A stretch of DNA of 64,000 nucleotides from Oreohelix idahoensis (lineage: Eukaryota; Mollusca; Gastropoda; Stylommatophora; Oreohelicidae). The stretch is taken from assembly GCA_024509875.1 (NCBI GenBank), contig JAMPIV010000284.1:62001-126000 (forward strand), given 5' to 3'. Positions within the stretch are counted from its first letter, which is position 1, and every line of letters begins with the position of its first letter. This document shows, piece after piece, positions 1-10,981 of the stretch. Made by a program: the position numbers and the translations under genes. The notes beneath the pieces are model-generated. The model made no database searches, was not told the origin of the DNA, and worked only from the letters and a program-made list of their open reading frames with translations.

Positions 1-48
1 TAACAGGGTGGGTTTTTTTCCTCTACAAAGCGCCTCGTTATTATTTGG

Positions 49-525
49 CCAAACAGGTACACGTTTTGGGGACCAAATTTGATATTGGTCAAACAGGTAC
101 ATGTCTTTGGTGCCGATTTTGCAATTGGTCAAATGCGTAGAATTCTTTGGTGCTGATTTTGATATTGGTCAAATGGGTACATATCATGGGGGCCAATTTT
201 GCAATAGGCCAAATGGGCACACGTCTTGTGGACTAATTTTGCAATAGGCCAAACGGGCACACATCTTGCGGATTAATTTTGCAATAGGCCAAATGGGCAT
301 ATGTCTTGGGGACCAATATTGCAATAGTCCAAATGGGCACACGTCTTGGGGACCAATTTTGCAAATGGTCAAACTAGTACACGTCTTTGGTGCTGATTTT
401 GATATTGGTCAAATGGGTACATGTTTCTTGGGGACCAATTTTCCAATTGGTCAAACTGGTACACGTCTTCGGATCTGAATTTGCAACTGGCCAAACGGGT
501 CCACGTCTCAGTGACTGATTTTGCA
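49..525. repeat. 40-bp minisatellite, about 12 units
   Basis: About twelve head-to-tail units of roughly 40 bp run from here, each holding a core like ggtcaaatgggtacatgtct followed by an attttgcaata or attttgatatt segment. Two variants (ggtcaaa...tttggtgc and ggccaaa...ttggggac) are mixed. Short open frames inside are a by-product of the repeat. The array runs directly into the Penelope-like relic that follows. Confidence 0.9.
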
Positions 526-720
526 GACACCTCTACGACATCTCTCAGATGGCTCCCCACACTTGTAGCCATTCATTTCAGTGACCCCAAACACCATGGT
601 GCCACTGACATCCAGATCACAGCAATCAAATCCTATTCCTCTGATGCTAACAGTCGGTTTAGTCTTGAATAATAATGCCACACCCACCTTATGGGCTGCC
701 TTACCCACCGGTTTGAACAC
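526..720 (+). pseudogene. Penelope-like element, GIY-YIG endonuclease tail
   Basis: The frame ending at 672 reads VAIHFSDPKHHGATDIQITA then a D-x-x-x-R-F-S-L-E segment. This matches the end of the GIY-YIG endonuclease domain of Penelope-like retroelements, and closely resembles the better preserved copy at 38,510-38,630 (VALHFNRPDHS...RTRFSLE). In the family this domain nicks target DNA. Here only about 45 residues remain, without the catalytic GIY-YIG strand and without RT. The stop after SLE cuts off the end, and a TLWAALPTGLNTH tail is readable beyond it. Non-functional fragment. Confidence 0.6.
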
Positions 721-929
721 TCACCACTCTTTTACCTGAGGCATCCCTACCTGCTCAGTCATATTTCTAGAACTAATTTCTATTCCCCCCCCCCCCCTCT
801 CTGACTGGCTTTTCTTCTTACCAGCAATGGTTTCTTCCTTTTAAAAAAAAAAATTTGTTTTTATATTTTTTCTCACTTTCTCTCCTTTAAAAAAAATTAT
901 TTCTCTCTCACTCCTTTTTTAAAAATGTC
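721..929. other. homopolymer-rich spacer
   Basis: Holds a C run (about 785-797), A runs and T-rich blocks. No coding signal or repeat unit seen. Confidence 0.6.
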
Positions 930-1320
930 TCTTGTCTTGATGGTGCACTCTTATAGGCTCCTTCCTGTCCATCTCTTGATATTATCATTGATAGTATCTT
1001 CCCGCTTATAGCGATGTCTTCCTGTTGCATGTTTGCCTTCAACTCTGCCTTCTATTATGGTCTTCAGTAAGGTCTTATGTTATTTTACATGGCCAAAATA
1101 ATTGTCTAATGTTGATCTCCTTCATTAGTTCTCTTGTCATTCCTAGGTTTTCTAGGACCATTTATTTTTGTTCTCTTTCCATGAGACGTACGCCATTCTT
1201 CTTTATATCCATGTCTGAAAGGCCTCAATTCTTTTAACCAATTGCTTGTTCATTGTCCATGTTTCTTAACCATACAGTAATGAAGAATATATATAACATT
1301 TGATGATTCTTAGTTCTAAT
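930..1320 (-). pseudogene. non-LTR retrotransposon RT, C-terminal relic
   Basis: Read on the minus strand, the segment begins with an SLLYG-stop-ETWTMN motif, the usual (L)LYG-E-W block after the RT thumb of jockey/CR1-like LINEs, then RRMAYVSW, and ends with a YFGHVK...LLKTIIEGRVEGK...GR block. These are the standard C-terminal landmarks of such polyproteins. Several stops and frame changes break it. It lies head-to-head with the family A fragment that starts at 1323 and belongs to a different family. Confidence 0.6.
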
Positions 1321-1322
1321 TT

Positions 1323-2166
1323 GTGAGTTATTTGTGGAAGATGAGAAAGGTCTGTGTTTTAGACCTGGCATTTACTGATGATGTTACTCTGATTGCTAAA
1401 TCAGAGGCACATCTCCAATCCAACCTGCAAGTCTGGAAGGAAGAGCTGGAGAAGAGAGGGATGGTCATAAGCAGCTTTAAAACAAAATCCATGGTGATAT
1501 CACGAGAAGAAAGAAGACATCAGATTAAGCTGGGAGAACAGGTCCTGGAGCAAGCCGACCACTTTAAATACCTCAGAGCTATTATAGACCGGAAGGGAGG
1601 CATCAAAGAAGAGTTGGTCACTTAAAAAGCAGCAGCTGGGAGACTTTTTCAAGCCATAAATCGAGGATTCCTCAGCAAGAGAGAGGTTGTTAAGAAAACG
1701 AAGATGGCTGTATACCGCTCCACCTACGTCCCAGTCTTGACATATGGATGCGAGTCATGGGCAATGACTACAACCCTCAAAAGCCAGATCCAAACCTCAG
1801 AAATGAGGTCTCTGAGGAAGGTGGTTGAAGTAAAAGGAGAGACATGGTCCGCAACCAGACGATACGTCAAGGCCTAAAATCCCACCCCGTGCAGACCCAA
1901 GTAGAACAGTCCCAACTAAGATGGTTTGGCCATGTCTGCAGAATGGGAGAAGATCGGCTACCATGACAAGCATGGGAAACAAAGAGCCAGGGATCCAGAC
2001 CCCCAAAACGACCTAGAGCCCACTGGGAGGACAACATTAGACAATCTTTGAAGGACCAACGACTAGAATGGAACCAGGCCAGGAGGAAGACAGCCGATAG
2101 GATAGTCTGGCGCTCTCTCTTTCAAACCTCTACACCTCACGGTAGATGGGGAACGACTAAGTAAGT
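1323..2166 (+). pseudogene. LINE family A: RT palm to 3' end, 5'-truncated
   Basis: This fragment begins at the RT catalytic block, reading LAFTDDVTLIAKSEAHLQSN (the usual FADD has become FTDD). After the stop at 1623 it continues in the same frame through KAAAGRLFQ and LTYGCESWAMT, then in other frames to the C-terminal tail and a short AAGTAAGT end. The same tail appears in minus orientation at 2586-2800 and 10,582-10,981, which defines 'family A' in this window. LINE RT copies element RNA at the nicked target. Here the FADD change, stops and frameshifts make it dead. Clade is uncertain (RTE-like or CR1-like). Confidence 0.8.
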
Positions 2167-2167
2167 G

Positions 2168-2500
2168 ATAATGGTTATCATTTCTAAGGCTTGGCCTTGG
2201 TCACCACCAAGGCGCTCTGAGAAATATTCTTTCCATCACTTCCTTTGGGGTAGTAAGCAATTTGTCTTTTATATATTGAAGAGGGCACTGTTTTTCCTTC
2301 AAAATGTTATTTAGGGTCTTGTAGAACAATTTCTGGTTTTCTTGAGCATCTTTTCCTAGCTTTTCTCCAAATTCTTCCCAGGACTTCTGTTTTGCTGCTA
2401 GCACCTTGTTCTTGGCTTCTGTTTTGAGTAAGACATATTTTCTATATTTCTCTTTTTTTGCTGCTGTGTTTTTAGTTTCTAAGTACGGTATTGTTTCCAC
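2168..2500 (-). pseudogene. LINE family A: EN-RT linker fragment
   Basis: The minus frame reads KTEAKNKVLAAKQKSWEEFG and continues to PKEVMERIFLRAP. This is the lysine-rich linker between the endonuclease and RT domains. It is nearly the same as the copy at 12,961-13,236. It abuts the plus-strand family A fragment tail-to-tail, so at least two events built this spot. The nuclease and RT are absent from it. Confidence 0.75.
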
Positions 2501-2585
2501 GCCATTTTATACTCTCTTACTTGTCTCACGGGGTTGAATGTAGCAATGGTCATTCCTATTCATTTGTTGTGTTTTATGTAAATAC

Positions 2586-2800
2586 TTACTTAGTCGTTCC
2601 CCTTCTACCGTGAGGTGTAGAGGTTTGGAAGAGAGAGCGCCAGACCATTCTATCAGCTGTCTTCTTCCTGGCCTGGTTCCATTCTAGTCCTCGATCCTTC
2701 AAAGATTGTCTAATGTTGTCCTCCCAGCGGACTCTGGGTCGTCCTGGAGGTCTGGATCCCTGGCTCTTTGTTTCCCATGCTTGTCGTGGTAGCGTGTTTC
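2586..2800 (-). mobile_element. LINE family A 3' end with 10-bp target duplication
   Basis: A severely 5'-truncated insertion of about 215 bp, carrying only the C-terminal tail (readable as ...SLKDRGLEWNQARKKTAD...) and the ttacttag end. It is flanked by identical atgtaaatac at 2576-2585 and 2801-2810. The 10-bp duplication and 5' truncation are the signature of target-primed reverse transcription. Confidence 0.85.
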
Positions 2801-2984
2801 ATGTAAATACAAATATTTAATATTTTTTTTTTATCTAATTGTTTCCCTTGGATAGGGTAGTCGAAAAATTACATGCCTTGATAGAAAGTAGGCAAATATT
2901 AAAATTCATTTTCAAAAACTTTATCACTAACTTTACTCAGAAGCAACAAAATAAATTCCAAGCAAGATCCTCAGTCTTCCAAAT

Positions 2985-3293
2985 GTGCTGGGGATGCTAC
3001 TTATGCCAAGTCTTTCTGTCCCACGCCATCAGCTCAACAGGGCTCCTCAGTTCAATCCATTCCCAGTGTCTTCTCATTTCTTGTTCCATTAGCACTTATC
3101 TGGTTCTTGTCATCAGTTTCCCCTTGATGAACTTGTCATATCATTTCAATCCTTCTTTTTTACGTTTCCACTCTTTAGTTGTTGTTTTTGTTATTCTCCA
3201 TGTTTTAGAACCATACAATAAGACTGACTAGACATTTGAGCTGAAGATTCATATTTTAGTTTTGCACTTTATTTTGTTTTATTTCCATATACA
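2985..3293 (-). pseudogene. LINE family B RT C-terminal fragment
   Basis: The minus strand reads VLLYGSKTWRITKTTTKEWK, then EGLK-stop-YDK and LMTRTR-stop-VLMEQEM. This is family B (compare 27,024-27,686), but divergent, with several stops and a deletion of the LQTFINGCLRRI block. It is the oldest-looking family B copy here. Confidence 0.75.
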
Positions 3294-3979
3294 GCACGAT
3301 CGCATCTTACGTGGCGGTTAGGTTCTGAGGACTTCGTGTAAAATAAAAAAATGTGTAGTAAAAGTATGTTGGTAGCCATACTGTGTAACTCTAAATTTTT
3401 CCATTTTACGTTAAAAGCTATTTGACATTATTATTTTAATAAATATATTGTAAAATACATTATAATTAGGAAATACAGTTTAAAAAAAAACTTGAATAAA
3501 TATCAAAAAGTACAAATTTTCCAGATATTTAAAACGCAAAATATTCTTTGTAGGAAAACATTTGCTACCAACCTAAAATGGACAACACAAGTGTTGCGGG
3601 TTCATTATTTCTTTGAGTATTTGGGTTGGAAGGCGTCTAGGGTTATCACACTATCGTCCATTCAACACAGTTCAGTGGAATGTACGGCACAGTTTTTAAC
3701 AGTAAGAAACTGAATAATGCCTGGTAGACGTTTCCACATAACGAATACTTTAATCACGTACAAGGCTCCTCAGTTAAGGCATCGACGAATAGAACAATGG
3801 CATTCCATAGCCAGTCTATACGTAAGTCTAATGTCTGTAGACTATCAGAACACTGTCAGAGTCATCTTGCTGAATTTATTATATATAATTATATCTTTCT
3901 TTCCACATCCATTCAGCGCTGACATGTCATTATGAATAATGATCAGACTAGGCTGTAACAATTAGACTACCATAGCTGA
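3294..3979. other. AT-rich sequence without identified feature
   Basis: Open frames here (for example 3492-3713) show no family resemblance and no coding bias. The start (acgatcgcatcttacgtggcggttaggttct) resembles degraded DNA-transposon ends in flavour only. Nothing further can be supported. Confidence 0.5.
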
Positions 3980-4594
3980 CATACACAGATAAATCAGTAC
4001 TTGAAGTACATAATCAGGACCACTTTAGAATACACAGCCTTCTCCCACGGAGACACAGTCCAAAGAGTCACGAATAGCAAACCCAGACCGAGCACCGCAA
4101 ATACATACTTTCTGAGGGCAGGAAAGTCAGCACACCCCAAACCGAGTAAACCAGGTAGCAGTTTACCATCTCTTCTTGATTGTGCAAACGACTGGGAGAT
4201 GGCGGTAGACCTACCTGGACGAGGGGCATATCCAGAGAGTATCAGGAAATCGCGGAGACGGCCGGATATAGTGCTTCATTCTTCTTCAACGCTTCAGGTC
4301 ATACTGATTGAACTGACCGTGCCATTTGAATCCAGATTAGACGAGCAACATTCGTTCAAAGCGGCCAAATATAGTGATCTGGCCGCGGATCTGAGACACG
4401 AGGGGTTCACTACAAGGGTCATGGCTGTTGAAGTGGGCGCAAGAGGGCTTGTGGCTGCATCAATGTATGATCTATTGAAACTGTTGGGGTTGAAGGGACA
4501 GGCGAGAACAAGGGCACTGAAGAGGCTTAGTGAAACTGCCGAAAAGGCATCAGGCTGGCTGTGGAACAACCGCAATGGGCAATGGAAATCGTGA
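3980..4594 (+). pseudogene. PD-(D/E)xK-like nuclease domain of a retroelement (R2/NeSL-type suspected)
   Basis: An open frame of about 205 codons bounded upstream by a stop at 3977, with no ATG near its beginning, so the start is missing. Its core reads RRRPDIVLHSSSTLQVILIE followed by LTVPFE, then K and Y residues (AAKYSDLAADL), VEVGARG and a terminal SETAEKASGWLW block. The RPD...E-x-T...K layout resembles the restriction-like endonuclease placed C-terminal to RT in site-specific LINEs (R2, NeSL, CRE). In those it nicks target DNA. No RT or zinc knuckle precedes it. It may also be a related domain of an uncharacterised multi-copy invertebrate protein. Confidence 0.5.
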
Positions 4595-5580
4595 CAATAA
4601 ACGCTGCGGTACAGAAAACACCAGGAATTTTTCTAAGTCCACAAAACGCTGAGTTTTGTGGTGTACTAGTGAGCGGGCTGTGACTGAGGGGCAACAGGCG
4701 ATGTATATTATAGGAGGTGTCAGTGTCACAATTTCAGTGGCTAGGCTCGGCGGCTTCGCGATGGTGTCTCAGTGTGTGCGACGGAACGAACGGAATAATT
4801 TGTCTTCTCTTTGTTACTTTCACAATTGCCTCCACGGCTGGCGGAGTTGTGGATTAAAGTTGCTACCATAAGTGAAATGGGTTCATTTTCGATACAAGAC
4901 AACAGGAGGCTGAGACGCTTGGGAGTCATGACCCAAGTGGGCCCGCCCCCCTTAGAGTGTAAAGGAGTATACTGGGCCGAAACACTTGTCTGATGGGGGG
5001 ACTTCTTCTGATGATCAGATTGCCTCCTGTTGTATCGCTCTGTAAAGAGTTTCCTATCATATGTTCAGCCGTCGCCCGGCAAATCACGTCTGCTAGAAAT
5101 CTGCAGACAATGATGACGTACTTCCTGAGTCGTCGTGGTAACGAATAGTAAATAAGGAAGTAAGCTCATAAACAAAGCTTGAGAGCGACCGATAATGGTG
5201 TTATGAATTTACTTATAACAACAAGCTGGTTGGTATAACATATGCACGACTAGGTATATACTGGTATTTATTGTAACTTATTGTAGTAAATATTTTTATA
5301 TACACTAAGAAAACAAAACGCGTTTATCCTTTCTGTGACTTAATTTAATGAATACACAAAAGTGACTTTTGCTTAGTTACTTGACAGAGAAATTGAAACA
5401 GGATGTCAAAAATCTAGCACAGTGACCTACCAAGTGCCATCAAAACTACTCAAACATCAGAATATCACTATGGAAACTAAATGACAGCTGGTAAATAGTA
5501 TACTCTTACTAACTCTTTGCTATCAGTGTTAAACATAGTTCCTGACCAAAAGCACAGGAGGGGAAATCACATCCTGTGAG
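4595..5580. other. downstream flank of nuclease fragment
   Basis: A further open piece at about 4877-4993 (reading GVMTQVGPPPLECKGVYW) lies on the same strand and may be the remaining C-terminal part of the same element. From 5040 on the sequence is AT-rich. A motif gttatgaatttacttataac at about 5200 recurs, slightly altered, at 7986-8009 (gttatgaactttactcataac). No gene is seen. Confidence 0.4.
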
Positions 5581-5930
5581 ATGAGATGTTTAATAAAAGC
5601 AATTAATATTACCAGGAGAAACAGAATGAGAAATTATGACAGAAAAATTATAGTAACTACTTTCTGCATCAAGTTTATTGAGACACAGAAAATCAAGTGG
5701 TTTGGTCGTCTCATAAGAATGGAGCCAGATAAATCACCACTACACACATCCAGCATTAGAAGATCTGGGGTAGACTAAGAGGCAAACAGATAGACAACAT
5801 CAGATATCCTATAACACAGCAAAGATGACACACTTGGCTCAAGGATGAAAACTGTGGCTCCACACTTCGCTTCCTGGCAATTGTGGAAGCAAAAAGGAAA
5901 GAACCAAGTATATAGTGTTGTTACGGTTCG
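5581..5930 (+). pseudogene. non-LTR retrotransposon RT C-terminal relic
   Basis: The frame contains ITRRNRMRNYDRKIIVTTF and QKIKWFGRLIRMEPDKSP. This matches the 'TRRDRxRNxxI...WFGHLxRM' block just after the RT thumb in jockey/CR1-like elements. A stop at 5776 and later frame changes end the reading. It is short and non-functional, and is separate from families A and B. Confidence 0.65.
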
Positions 5931-6136
5931 TTTTTCTTTGGGCTAATAGTTCTTTAGATATATTTTATTATTATTATTTGATGAGTCGGGCACTGCTTCA
6001 AGTCAAGTGCTGATAGGGGTAAGTCCTTTTCAGTCCCCGCCCAAAGCCGTAAACTTCAACATAAATGATATTCCAAAGGCCATGATGGACGATTCAATTA
6101 CACGTTTATTATACATCTCGAAGCTCCAAATAAATC
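5931..6136. other. flank of family B insertion
   Basis: Non-coding sequence that ends at the left target duplication of the LINE at 6148. It was probably continuous with 7557 onward before that insertion. Confidence 0.45.
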
Positions 6137-6147
6137 ATAGATGATAT

Positions 6148-7545
6148 CATCATCATCATAACCCTCCACTACAAACAGGAGCATAGGCCTTCAACAAACA
6201 CATGCCTAGTCCTCCTGTCATGTGCCATCATCTCAAGTTCTTTCCATGTTCTCCTCATAATTTTCACCTCTGTTTCCAGCTCTCTTCTCCATGTGCTTCT
6301 TGGTCTACCTCTGCCTCTCTTGCCCTGGGTGTTCCAGAACAAGGACTGCCTTGTAATGCTATCAACAGGTTTCCTCAGTGTGTGTCCTATCCATCGCCAT
6401 CGTCTTCTTCTCATCTCTTGTTCCACTGGCACTTGTCTAGTTCTTGTCATCAGTTCCACGTTGGTAACCTTGTCATACCATTTTAATCCTTCTATTCTAC
6501 GCAAGCACCCATTTATGAAAGTCTGTAGCTTTTTGGTTGTTGTCTTTGTTGTTCTCCGTGTCTCAGAGCCATACAATAGGACTGACTTCACATTTGAGTG
6601 GAAGATTCTTATTTTCGTGTTGGATCCGATTTCTCTTGATCTCCATATATTTCACAATGCTATGAAAGCTCCTCTTGCCTTTTGTATTCTTATTTTGATA
6701 TCGCTGTCTGTCCCTCCAACTTTGTCTATATTACTGCCAAGATATGTGTACGATTCTACATCTTGTATTGGTGTTTCTTCAAGTTCAACCCTGTTATCAT
6801 TACCTGCATTTATTCTCATTATTTTTGTCTTTTCCCTGTGTATTTTCAGACCCAATTGCTGTGACCTCTCATCGAGTGTTTTTAATTTGTCCTGCATCTG
6901 ATTACGGTTATGGGACAGAAGAGCCAAGTCTCTCAGTTTCTTGTCTATGGACTCTTTTAATCTCTCAAGAATAATCCTGTTTAATACTTTTCCTGGCACT
7001 GATAGTAACATTATTCCTCTATAATTTGTGCACTCTTGTAAATTTCCCTTCTTAGGCAGCTTAACCAGATATCCTTCCTTCCATTCTGCTGGTATTTCTT
7101 CCTTTTCCCAGACTTTACCAAGTAATTTATATAACATCTCTGTAGCCGTGTCGACATCTGCTTTTATGGCCTCTGCTGGAATGCCATCAGGTCCAGCCGC
7201 TTTTCCATCTCTTAGAAGCTTTATGGCTTTCATTTCTTCCTTCATTGGTCTTTTACCGTTAATTTGTAGCTCTTCTTCTGCTGGCTGGATGTCTGGGGGG
7301 TTTTGTGAAGCTGGTCTATTGAGAAGGTCACCAAAATATTCTGTCCACCTCTTCATTTGCTCCTGTATATTGCTGAGCAGTTTCCCATTCTTGTCTTTTA
7401 TGAGGCAACTTGTTTGCTTGTATTTCCCTGTTAGCTTCTTTGTGCTGCTATATAGTTCTCTCATATTTCCTTTGGCTGCAGCATCTTCTGCCTCTGTTGC
7501 CAACTCCTCAATATACTTCCTCTTGTCTCTTTTGATACTTCTTTT
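6148..7545 (-). mobile_element. LINE family B, 5'-truncated copy with RT core deletion and 11-bp target duplication
   Basis: A minus-strand insertion bounded by identical atagatgatat at 6137-6147 and 7546-7556, with a CAT-rich tail at its 3' end (plus-strand left). The protein runs open from 7545 to 6660: linker (ELYSSTKKLTGKYK), RT N-terminal region (GKAAGPDGIPAEAIK, LVKLPKKGNLQECTNYRGI), then SIDKKLRD joined directly to LALLSHNRNQMQDK. About 140 residues holding the AFD and FADD palm motifs are missing, yet the frame is kept. A single stop at about 6656 (Gly codon to TGA) precedes the YGSE-W and C-terminal GRPRSTWRRELE blocks, ending at 6169. Inactive by deletion. Confidence 0.85.
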
Positions 7546-7556
7546 ATAGATGATAT

Positions 7557-8126
7557 GCTCATTAGGTTATGGCATCAACTAGACAGTCTCTAGTGTCGCG
7601 ATATAGTCTTGTAACTGGAACAATGTCCAGGACATTTCCATACAATTTTATTATAAATTCAACTCACGTTCATCAGGTCATACATCATTCCTCTTACATA
7701 ATAACTGGCCTTATCACACTGAGGTGTATGGATAAGGCAGAGATGGAATACATAGGAATATGACCAAGAAATCTTCTAACACTCAGGAGCCGAGAACACA
7801 TACGTCCAACACCTTGAAAATACCCACAGCGAATCCCCAATCAAAGGAATGCTAAGCTCACCAGACGGCAACTTTGGCGTCTGCAATTCGACCATCAAAA
7901 GTATTGACGTCACTTCCTGTAACCAAGGCCAATGTACGTAAACAAATAAACTACATGTCGAACTGTATTAATATCAACATACATGTTATGAACTTTACTC
8001 ATAACAAGTGTGTTTTATCATCATTTTTATTATTATTTCTGTAAATTATATGGCTTTATTTTACATTTTATTTTGTTAAATAGGTTTCTTTTTTTTCCTC
8101 AAATAATCTATTACGCTTTTATAAAA
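7557..8126. other. non-coding interval, possible retroelement flank
   Basis: No coding frame is supported. The palindrome-like gttatgaactttactcataac lies at about 7986-8006 and recalls the similar motif near 5200. The pair could be remnants of the same LTR or terminal region, but no element could be delimited. Confidence 0.35.
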
Positions 8127-8503
8127 ATTCATCTTCAGGAAATAGTGTGGATCTCCTGTCCTGGTTATGAAAGGGTTTGCGGCAATGAAAGAGCTGACAG
8201 ACTAGCTTCAAGAGCCCCCGAAGTAGGTGCATTGGATATGGATGAGGGAGAGATACTGAGGGCTCTTAAATGATCACCTATTAGAGAATGACACTGCAAT
8301 CGATGAAGCATCACGGCTAAGATTGCTGGAATTTGGTATCAAACGAAAGACTAGCAGGGATGGACGTATGAGAGGATGCATTCAGCATGTATACAACCAG
8401 CGTGCAACAGGAACAATTAGCATTCATAGTACCTTTCGACATTTGCTGAGGGAGACTGAGCACCTCTGAGATTGCCCAGAGTGCAATGACGTCAATTCTA
8501 ATC
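8127..8503 (+). pseudogene. RNase H domain relic of a non-LTR element
   Basis: Reads IVWISCPGYERVCGNERADR then LASRAP, the 'W-C-PGHxGxxGNExADxLA' segment that contains the last catalytic Asp of retroelement RNase H. After a frameshift near 8268 the next frame continues DAIDEASRLRLLEFGIKR-like sequence through NQRATGTISIHSTFRHLL, then a TGA where Trp is expected, then DCPECND. RNase H removes template RNA during element copying. The catalytic N-terminal half is missing. No RT lies next to it, so it is an orphan relic. Confidence 0.7.
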
Positions 8504-8697
8504 AACAATAACAATTCATGTAAATAATTAGAATAATTTACAATGAAATATTTTAAAATAATTGTACCCCTTTGGCTAACCAACAGTGTAAAGCTGAATT
8601 TGCGTAAGTTAAATCCACATAAGATGCAATGAACTATTTAACAGTGTTGAAAATTTAGTGACAACCAAGCTACCATGGGTGGGACTTGAAAAAAGAT

Positions 8698-9090
8698 GGA
8701 CATCAAAACTAACTGAGAGTTAGTCAAAGTTGATGGGGTGGATATTAAAAAAAATTTGGACATCAAAATTAAGAGTTAGTCAAAGTTGATGGGGGTGGAT
8801 ATTAAAAAAAACCAAATTGGACATCAAAACTGAGAGTTAGTCAAAGTTGATGGGGGTGGATATAAAAAAAACAAATTGGACATCAAAACTGAGAGTTAAA
8901 GTTGATGGGTTGGATATTTAAACAAAAAAATTGGACATCAAAATTAAGTTAGTCAAAGTTGATGGGGTGGAGATTTAAAAAATAAATTGGACATCAGAAC
9001 TGAGAGTTAAAGTTGATGGGGGTGGATATTTTTAAAAAATGGACACCAAAACTGAGAGTTAGTCAAAGTTGATGATTAATTTTTTAAAAA
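8698..9090. repeat. 52-63 bp minisatellite, about 7 units
   Basis: Seven units start with ggacatcaaaactgagagtt, continue with agtcaaagttgatgggggtg, and end with gatattaaaaaaaa of variable length. Unit length varies with the A run and with loss of the 'agtc' step. No coding content. Confidence 0.9.
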
Positions 9091-9359
9091 TGAGGTAAAG
9101 ATTGTCCCGTAGCAGATTTCTGCCACAGGGAAATCTGAAGTATACTAGTTCTCAGCATTGTGAGGTGAGATGACAGGTTTGCTCAACTGCTGCCTTTGCC
9201 TTCCCTTACTTGCGAGCAGAATCAGGTGCCAATTTACAGCCGGGTAAAACTCTGAGACAAAGACAGAATAGGACTGCTGCTCCCTCAGGTGATTAATATG
9301 AGGTGTATAGGGGAGGCAACCACACTGTGTCACACTGCTGTAGACACCACTGCTACAAG
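9091..9359. other. single-copy-looking spacer
   Basis: A block with SINE-like flavour (ttgtcccgtagcagatttct; gtgccaatttacagccgggt) but no RNA polymerase III boxes that I can support. Left unassigned. Confidence 0.3.
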
Positions 9360-10581
9360 AGCATTGTATGCTTTAGTGTAGTCTTTAGTGTAGGCTTTGG
9401 TGTAGTCTTTAGTGTAGGCTTTGGTGTAGTCTTTAGTGTAGGCTTTAGTGTAGTCTTTAGTGTAGTCTTTGGTGTAGTCTTTAGTGTCATCTTTAGTGTA
9501 GTCTTTAGTGAAGTCTTTAGTGTAGTCTCTAGTGTAGACTTTAGTATAGTTTTTAGTGTAGTCTTTAGAGTAGTCTTTAGTGTATGCTTTAGTGTAGTAT
9601 TTTTACCAACAACACAAACACCAGCAATAAAAACACCAACAACATAAACACTAACAACAAAAACACCAAGTGCAGGCTTCAGTGCAGTCTTCAGTGTAGT
9701 CTTTTGGTGTAGTCTTTAGTATAGACTTTAGTGTGGTCTTTGGTGTAGTCTTTAGTGAACTCTTTAGTGTAGATTTTAGTGTAGTCTTTGGTGTAGACTT
9801 TAGTGTAGGCTTTGTTGTAGTCTTTGGTGTCATCTTTAGTGTAGACTTAGTGGCGTCTTTAGTATAGATTTTAGTGTAGTCTCTAGTGTAGGCTTTAGTA
9901 TAGTCTTTAGTGTAGGATTTAGTGTAGTCTTTTTACCAACACAAACACCAGCAATAAACACATCAACAACACAAACACCAACAATAAAAACACCAACAAC
10001 ACAAACACCAACAACACAAACACTAACAACACAAACACCAACAACATAAACACTAACACCAACAATAAAAACACCAACAACACAATATAAATACCAATAA
10101 CATAAACCCCAATAATATCAATACCAACGAAACAAACACCAACACTATGAACACCAACAACAAAAACACCAACAAAATAAATACCAAAAAACACAAACAT
10201 TATAAATACCAACAAGACAAACACCATTATTATAAACCCCAATAATATCACTACCAACAAAACAAACACCATCAACAACATTATAAATACCAACAACACA
10301 AACACCAACAATATAAATATAAAAAACACACACCAACCATATAAATATAAACACACACCCACAATATAAATATAAACAACATACACACCAACAATATAAA
10401 TACCAACAACATAAACATAAAGAACACAAACACCAACAATATAAATACCAACAACACAAACACCAACAACACAAACAATATAAATACCAACAACACAAAC
10501 ACCAATAATATAAATAGCACATATACACACAATATAAATATAAACAACTAACAACATTATAAATACCACCAACACACACAC
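9360..10581. repeat. compound minisatellite: 12-bp and 15-bp arrays alternating
   Basis: Order: 12-bp units (gtgtagtcttta) at 9360-9600, 15-bp units (accaacaacacaaac) at 9604-9670, 12-bp units again at 9672-9932, then a long 15-bp/derived array (caacaatataaatac variants) to 10,581. The junction 'agtcttttt-accaaca-cacaaacaccagcaataa' occurs twice, so the A-B pair was probably duplicated as a block. Long open frames in either strand (hydrophobic V/F/L/C runs) are repeat artefacts. The family A LINE beginning at 10,582 splits this array from its continuation at 15,030. Confidence 0.85.
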
Positions 10582-10591
10582 ACTTACTTAC

Positions 10592-10981
10592 TTACTTAGT
10601 CGTTCCCCTTCTACCGTGAGGTGTAGAGGTTTGTAAGAGAGAGCGCCATACTATTCTATCGGCTGTCTTCTTCCTGGCTTGGTTCCATTCTAGTCCTTGG
10701 TCCTTCAAAGATTGTCTAATGTTGTCCTCCCAGCGGACTTTGGGTTGTCCTGGAGGTCTGGATCCCTGGCTCTTAGATTCCCATGCTTGCCGTGGTAGCC
10801 GATCTTCTCCCATTCTACAGACATGGCCAAGCCATCTCAGTTGGGACTGTTCTACTTGAGTCTGCAGGGGTTGGGTTTTTAGGCTTTGACGTATCGTCTG
10901 GTTACGAACCACGTCTCTTCTTGTTACTTCAACCACCTTCCTCAGAGACCTCATTTCTGAGGTTTGGATCTGGCTTTTGTG
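10592..10981 (-). pseudogene. LINE family A RT C-terminal domain
   Basis: The minus frame begins KSQIQTSEMRSLRKVVEVTR, passes QLRWLGHVCRMGEDRLPRQ and ends SLLQTSTPHGRRGTTK. This is the open C-terminal part of family A. Compared with the copy at 1323, all sequence upstream of KSQIQTS is interrupted at 10,981 by unrelated DNA. Confidence 0.85.

Noticed and set aside
9303..10581. Long open frames rich in Val/Phe or Cys/Leu/Tyr on both strands
   Set aside because: Produced by 12-bp and 15-bp tandem repeats (multiples of three); no start context or composition of real proteins.
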